Shown in pieces: positions 6,198 through 7,041 of a stretch of 7,041 nt of DNA; positions within the stretch are counted from its first letter, which is position 1, and each line of letters starts with the position of its first letter. Source of the stretch: Chloroflexia bacterium. GTDB lineage: Bacteria > Chloroflexota > Chloroflexia > Thermomicrobiales > UBA6265. The position numbers and the translations under genes are program-made. Where the stretch lies: contig JACCVE010000550.1 of assembly GCA_013698285.1 (NCBI GenBank), positions 1 to 7,041 on the forward strand, given 5' to 3'. The notes beneath the pieces are model-generated. The model ran no database searches, was not told where the DNA came from, and saw only the letters and a list, made by a program, of their open reading frames with translations.

Positions 6198-6267
6198 CTC
6201 ATGCGGACCGCTGACGCGGAATGCCGGATCGTCCCGCGCGATCGCGTCTGGCCGCGATCCGACTCCA

Positions 6268-6280
6268 CGGCATTATGCCG
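6268..6280 (-). promoter_or_regulatory. Perfect palindrome overlapping a possible -10 of the GT20 gene
   Basis: CGGCATTATGCCG is a 13-bp perfect inverted repeat around a central T. Read on the minus strand it contains CATAAT (6277-6272), five of six bases of a -10 box, about 85 nt before the GT20 ATG. No good -35 lies at 16-18 nt upstream. It is a reasonable operator/promoter candidate in an otherwise GC-rich gap. Confidence 0.4.
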
Positions 6281-6311
6281 CCTCCGTCGCGGCGGTGGTG
6301 AGCCGGGAGAT

Positions 6312-6345
6312 CACCGGCCGGTGGCCGGTCCGGTCGTAGTATGAT
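6312..6345 (+). promoter_or_regulatory. Promoter candidate for the zinc-ribbon gene, with palindrome at the -35 position
   Basis: TATGAT (6340-6345) matches the -10 consensus at five of six bases and would place the start near 6352, about 45 nt before the ATG at 6397. Where the -35 should be (about 6317-6322) there is no TTGACA but a perfect 12-bp palindrome, CACCGGCCGGTG (6312-6323), followed by two further CCGGT copies. This suggests a promoter that depends on a bound regulator, though GC-rich palindromes also arise by chance. Confidence 0.4.
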
Positions 6346-6396
6346 TGGGCGATACGCACCCGACTGACCCGCGCCACCGAGGAAGGACTGGCCCGC

Positions 6397-6747
6397 ATGT
6401 CCGCCATGCACCTCCCCAATGAACCCATGTATGGCGACGAGTCCTCGGTCCGCCGGTGTCCGTGGTGTGGCGACGCCGATGTCCGTCTGGTGACCCGCGG
6501 CTACACGGGCCCGACCGACGAGGTGGACCAGTATTTCACCTGCCGCACCTGCGGCGAGACCACATACGAATTGGTCGCCAAGAACGGGCGCGAGATGCGG
6601 ATGGGGCGCTATCGGCCCGGCGACCTGTACCGGGAGGCGCCGGGCCAACACCACTACCGCGTCTCCCGGGTGCTGAAGGTCGGGGTCAACGAATACCTGA
6701 TCTACCTCCAGCCAGTCGCCTCCGTGGATGTCGCCAGCCGCATCTGA
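6397..6747 (+). CDS. Small zinc-ribbon protein of unknown function
   Basis: A 116-residue soluble protein with two cysteine knuckles: CPWC (C21, C24) and CRTC (C49, C52), separated by 24 residues. The second knuckle, in DEVDQYFTCRTCGETTYEL (41-59), resembles the C-terminal zinc ribbon of TFIIS and RpoM-like proteins, where an acidic residue pair precedes the beta strand ending in CxxC. That likeness is structural and does not prove a role in transcription. After the ribbon comes a basic stretch with NGREMRMGRYRPGDLYRE (63-80), then a beta-rich tail (HHYRVSRVLKVGVNEYLIYL) with no motif I recognise. No signal peptide or membrane segment is visible. AGGAAGG (6380-6386) lies 10 nt before the ATG, which favours this start over the ATG at 6406. 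It is divergent from the GT20 gene and convergent with the next gene, so it is probably transcribed alone. Confidence 0.78.
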   Translation: MSAMHLPNEPMYGDESSVRRCPWCGDADVRLVTRGYTGPTDEVDQYFTCRTCGETTYELVAKNGREMRMGRYRPGDLYREAPGQHHYRVSRVLKVGVNEYLIYLQPVASVDVASRI

Positions 6748-6777
6748 ACGGGCCTGGTGAATGGTGGTTGATTATCG

Positions 6778-6791
6778 CGGCCGCCCGGCCG
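6778..6791. terminator. Weak hairpin between convergent genes
   Basis: CGGCC-GCCC-GGCCG can form a 5-bp GC stem in the 62-nt gap between the zinc-ribbon gene and the gene entering from the right. A shared terminator would be expected here. The stem is short and has no T-run on either side, so the call is tentative. Confidence 0.25.
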
Positions 6792-6809
6792 ATCGTCCGG
6801 ACGCAGGCC

Positions 6810-7041
6810 TCACGACGCTGTCGTACTGGCAACCTCACCCCGATCCGCGTCCCATACCCAGCGCGTCATCCCCTCCCCGAGCTGATAGCCGCCCGACCAC
6901 CGGGTCGGGAGGTCGGGGGCCGACCATGCCGTCGCCCGGTCGCGGACCGCCCGGCCGGCATCGGTGATCGCCACGGTGCGTTCGCCGTCCCACCCGGTCT
7001 GGCCAGGGATGGGGGCTATCCCCTCGCCCTCGGTCCTGACG
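6810..7041 (-). CDS. C-terminal part of a protein resembling DUF1835/DUF3658 family (partial, 76 residues)
   Basis: The minus strand is open from the right edge to TGA at 6810-6812. The frame starts at 7040; one base of a split codon precedes it. The segment RTVAITDAGRAVRDRATAWS (21-40) has the look of the last helix of a winged-helix unit (LT-x-x-G-x-x-VL). It is followed by TRWSGGYQLGEG and RWVWDADRGEV (46-70). I associate the RW-x-GG-x-x-L then W-x-WD ending with DUF1835/DUF3658-type hypothetical proteins. This is recognition from memory, without an alignment. Reading-frame statistics favour this strand: the end reads as natural protein without low-complexity runs. The function is unknown and most of the gene is outside the window. 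Confidence 0.6.
   Translation of the reverse strand, partial: VRTEGEGIAPIPGQTGWDGERTVAITDAGRAVRDRATAWSAPDLPTRWSGGYQLGEGMTRWVWDADRGEVASTTAS

Noticed and set aside
4991..6214. 407-codon plus-strand frame opposite the GT20 gene
   Set aside because: The translation is Val/Gly/Asp-rich without motifs, whereas the opposite strand encodes a recognisable GT20 protein.
6761..6967. 68-codon plus-strand frame near the right end
   Set aside because: It is Pro/Ser/Arg-rich low-complexity sequence opposite the minus-strand partial gene, which reads as normal protein.
1..7041. CRISPR arrays, tRNA/rRNA genes, insertion sequences, phage or defence genes
   Set aside because: No regularly spaced repeats, cloverleaf-like segments, transposase motifs or phage-type proteins were seen on either strand.

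Overview
This is high-GC, gene-dense bacterial DNA. It carries two sugar-related modules and two small poorly characterised genes. GC-rich codon use, a TTG start with a clear Shine-Dalgarno, and a Tat-type solute-binding protein without a clear lipobox fit a Thermomicrobia/Sphaerobacter-like member of the Chloroflexota. A high-GC actinobacterium is the main alternative. This placement is inference from style and family resemblance, not from a marker gene.

Region 1 (1-4501) is a divergent carbohydrate uptake and catabolism locus. Leftwards run a Tat-exported ABC sugar-binding protein (643-2259) and, after a 118-nt gap holding a strong hairpin, the N-terminal half of a MalF/UgpA-type permease that runs off the left edge. 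Rightwards, from the same 245-nt control region, run a xylose-isomerase-like TIM-barrel sugar isomerase/epimerase (TTG start, 2505-3515) and a PfkB/ribokinase-family kinase (3512-4501) that overlap by ATGA. Together they suggest import, isomerisation and phosphorylation of one monosaccharide or polyol. The sugar cannot be named from sequence alone. The control region holds a good leftward promoter (TTGACA, 16 nt, TATGCT). The leader of the binding-protein mRNA contains three segments that can pair in two mutually exclusive ways next to the ribosome-binding site.

Region 2 (4488-6184, minus strand) is a GT20 glycosyltransferase of the trehalose-6-phosphate synthase (OtsA) type. It is split by a one-base frameshift at about 4934 that removes the conserved C-terminal sugar-nucleotide-binding segment from the first frame. 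Restoring one base gives a continuous 565-residue protein with GT20 landmarks in register. The gene meets the kinase tail to tail with a 14-bp overlap. Its last ~44 codons look low-complexity and contain a GC-only hairpin that could terminate the kinase transcript.

Region 3 (6185-7041) holds a short divergent promoter region with two perfect palindromes, a 116-residue zinc-ribbon protein reading right, and the last 76 codons of a gene entering from the right edge on the minus strand. That end resembles the C-terminus of DUF1835/DUF3658-type proteins.

No tRNA, rRNA, CRISPR array, insertion sequence or phage gene was seen. No stretch over 300 nt lacks a gene; the longest gap is 245 nt (2260-2504). 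I found no clear evidence of a wholly new system. The most notable points are the broken GT20 gene, the possible leader switch and the divergent sugar locus.
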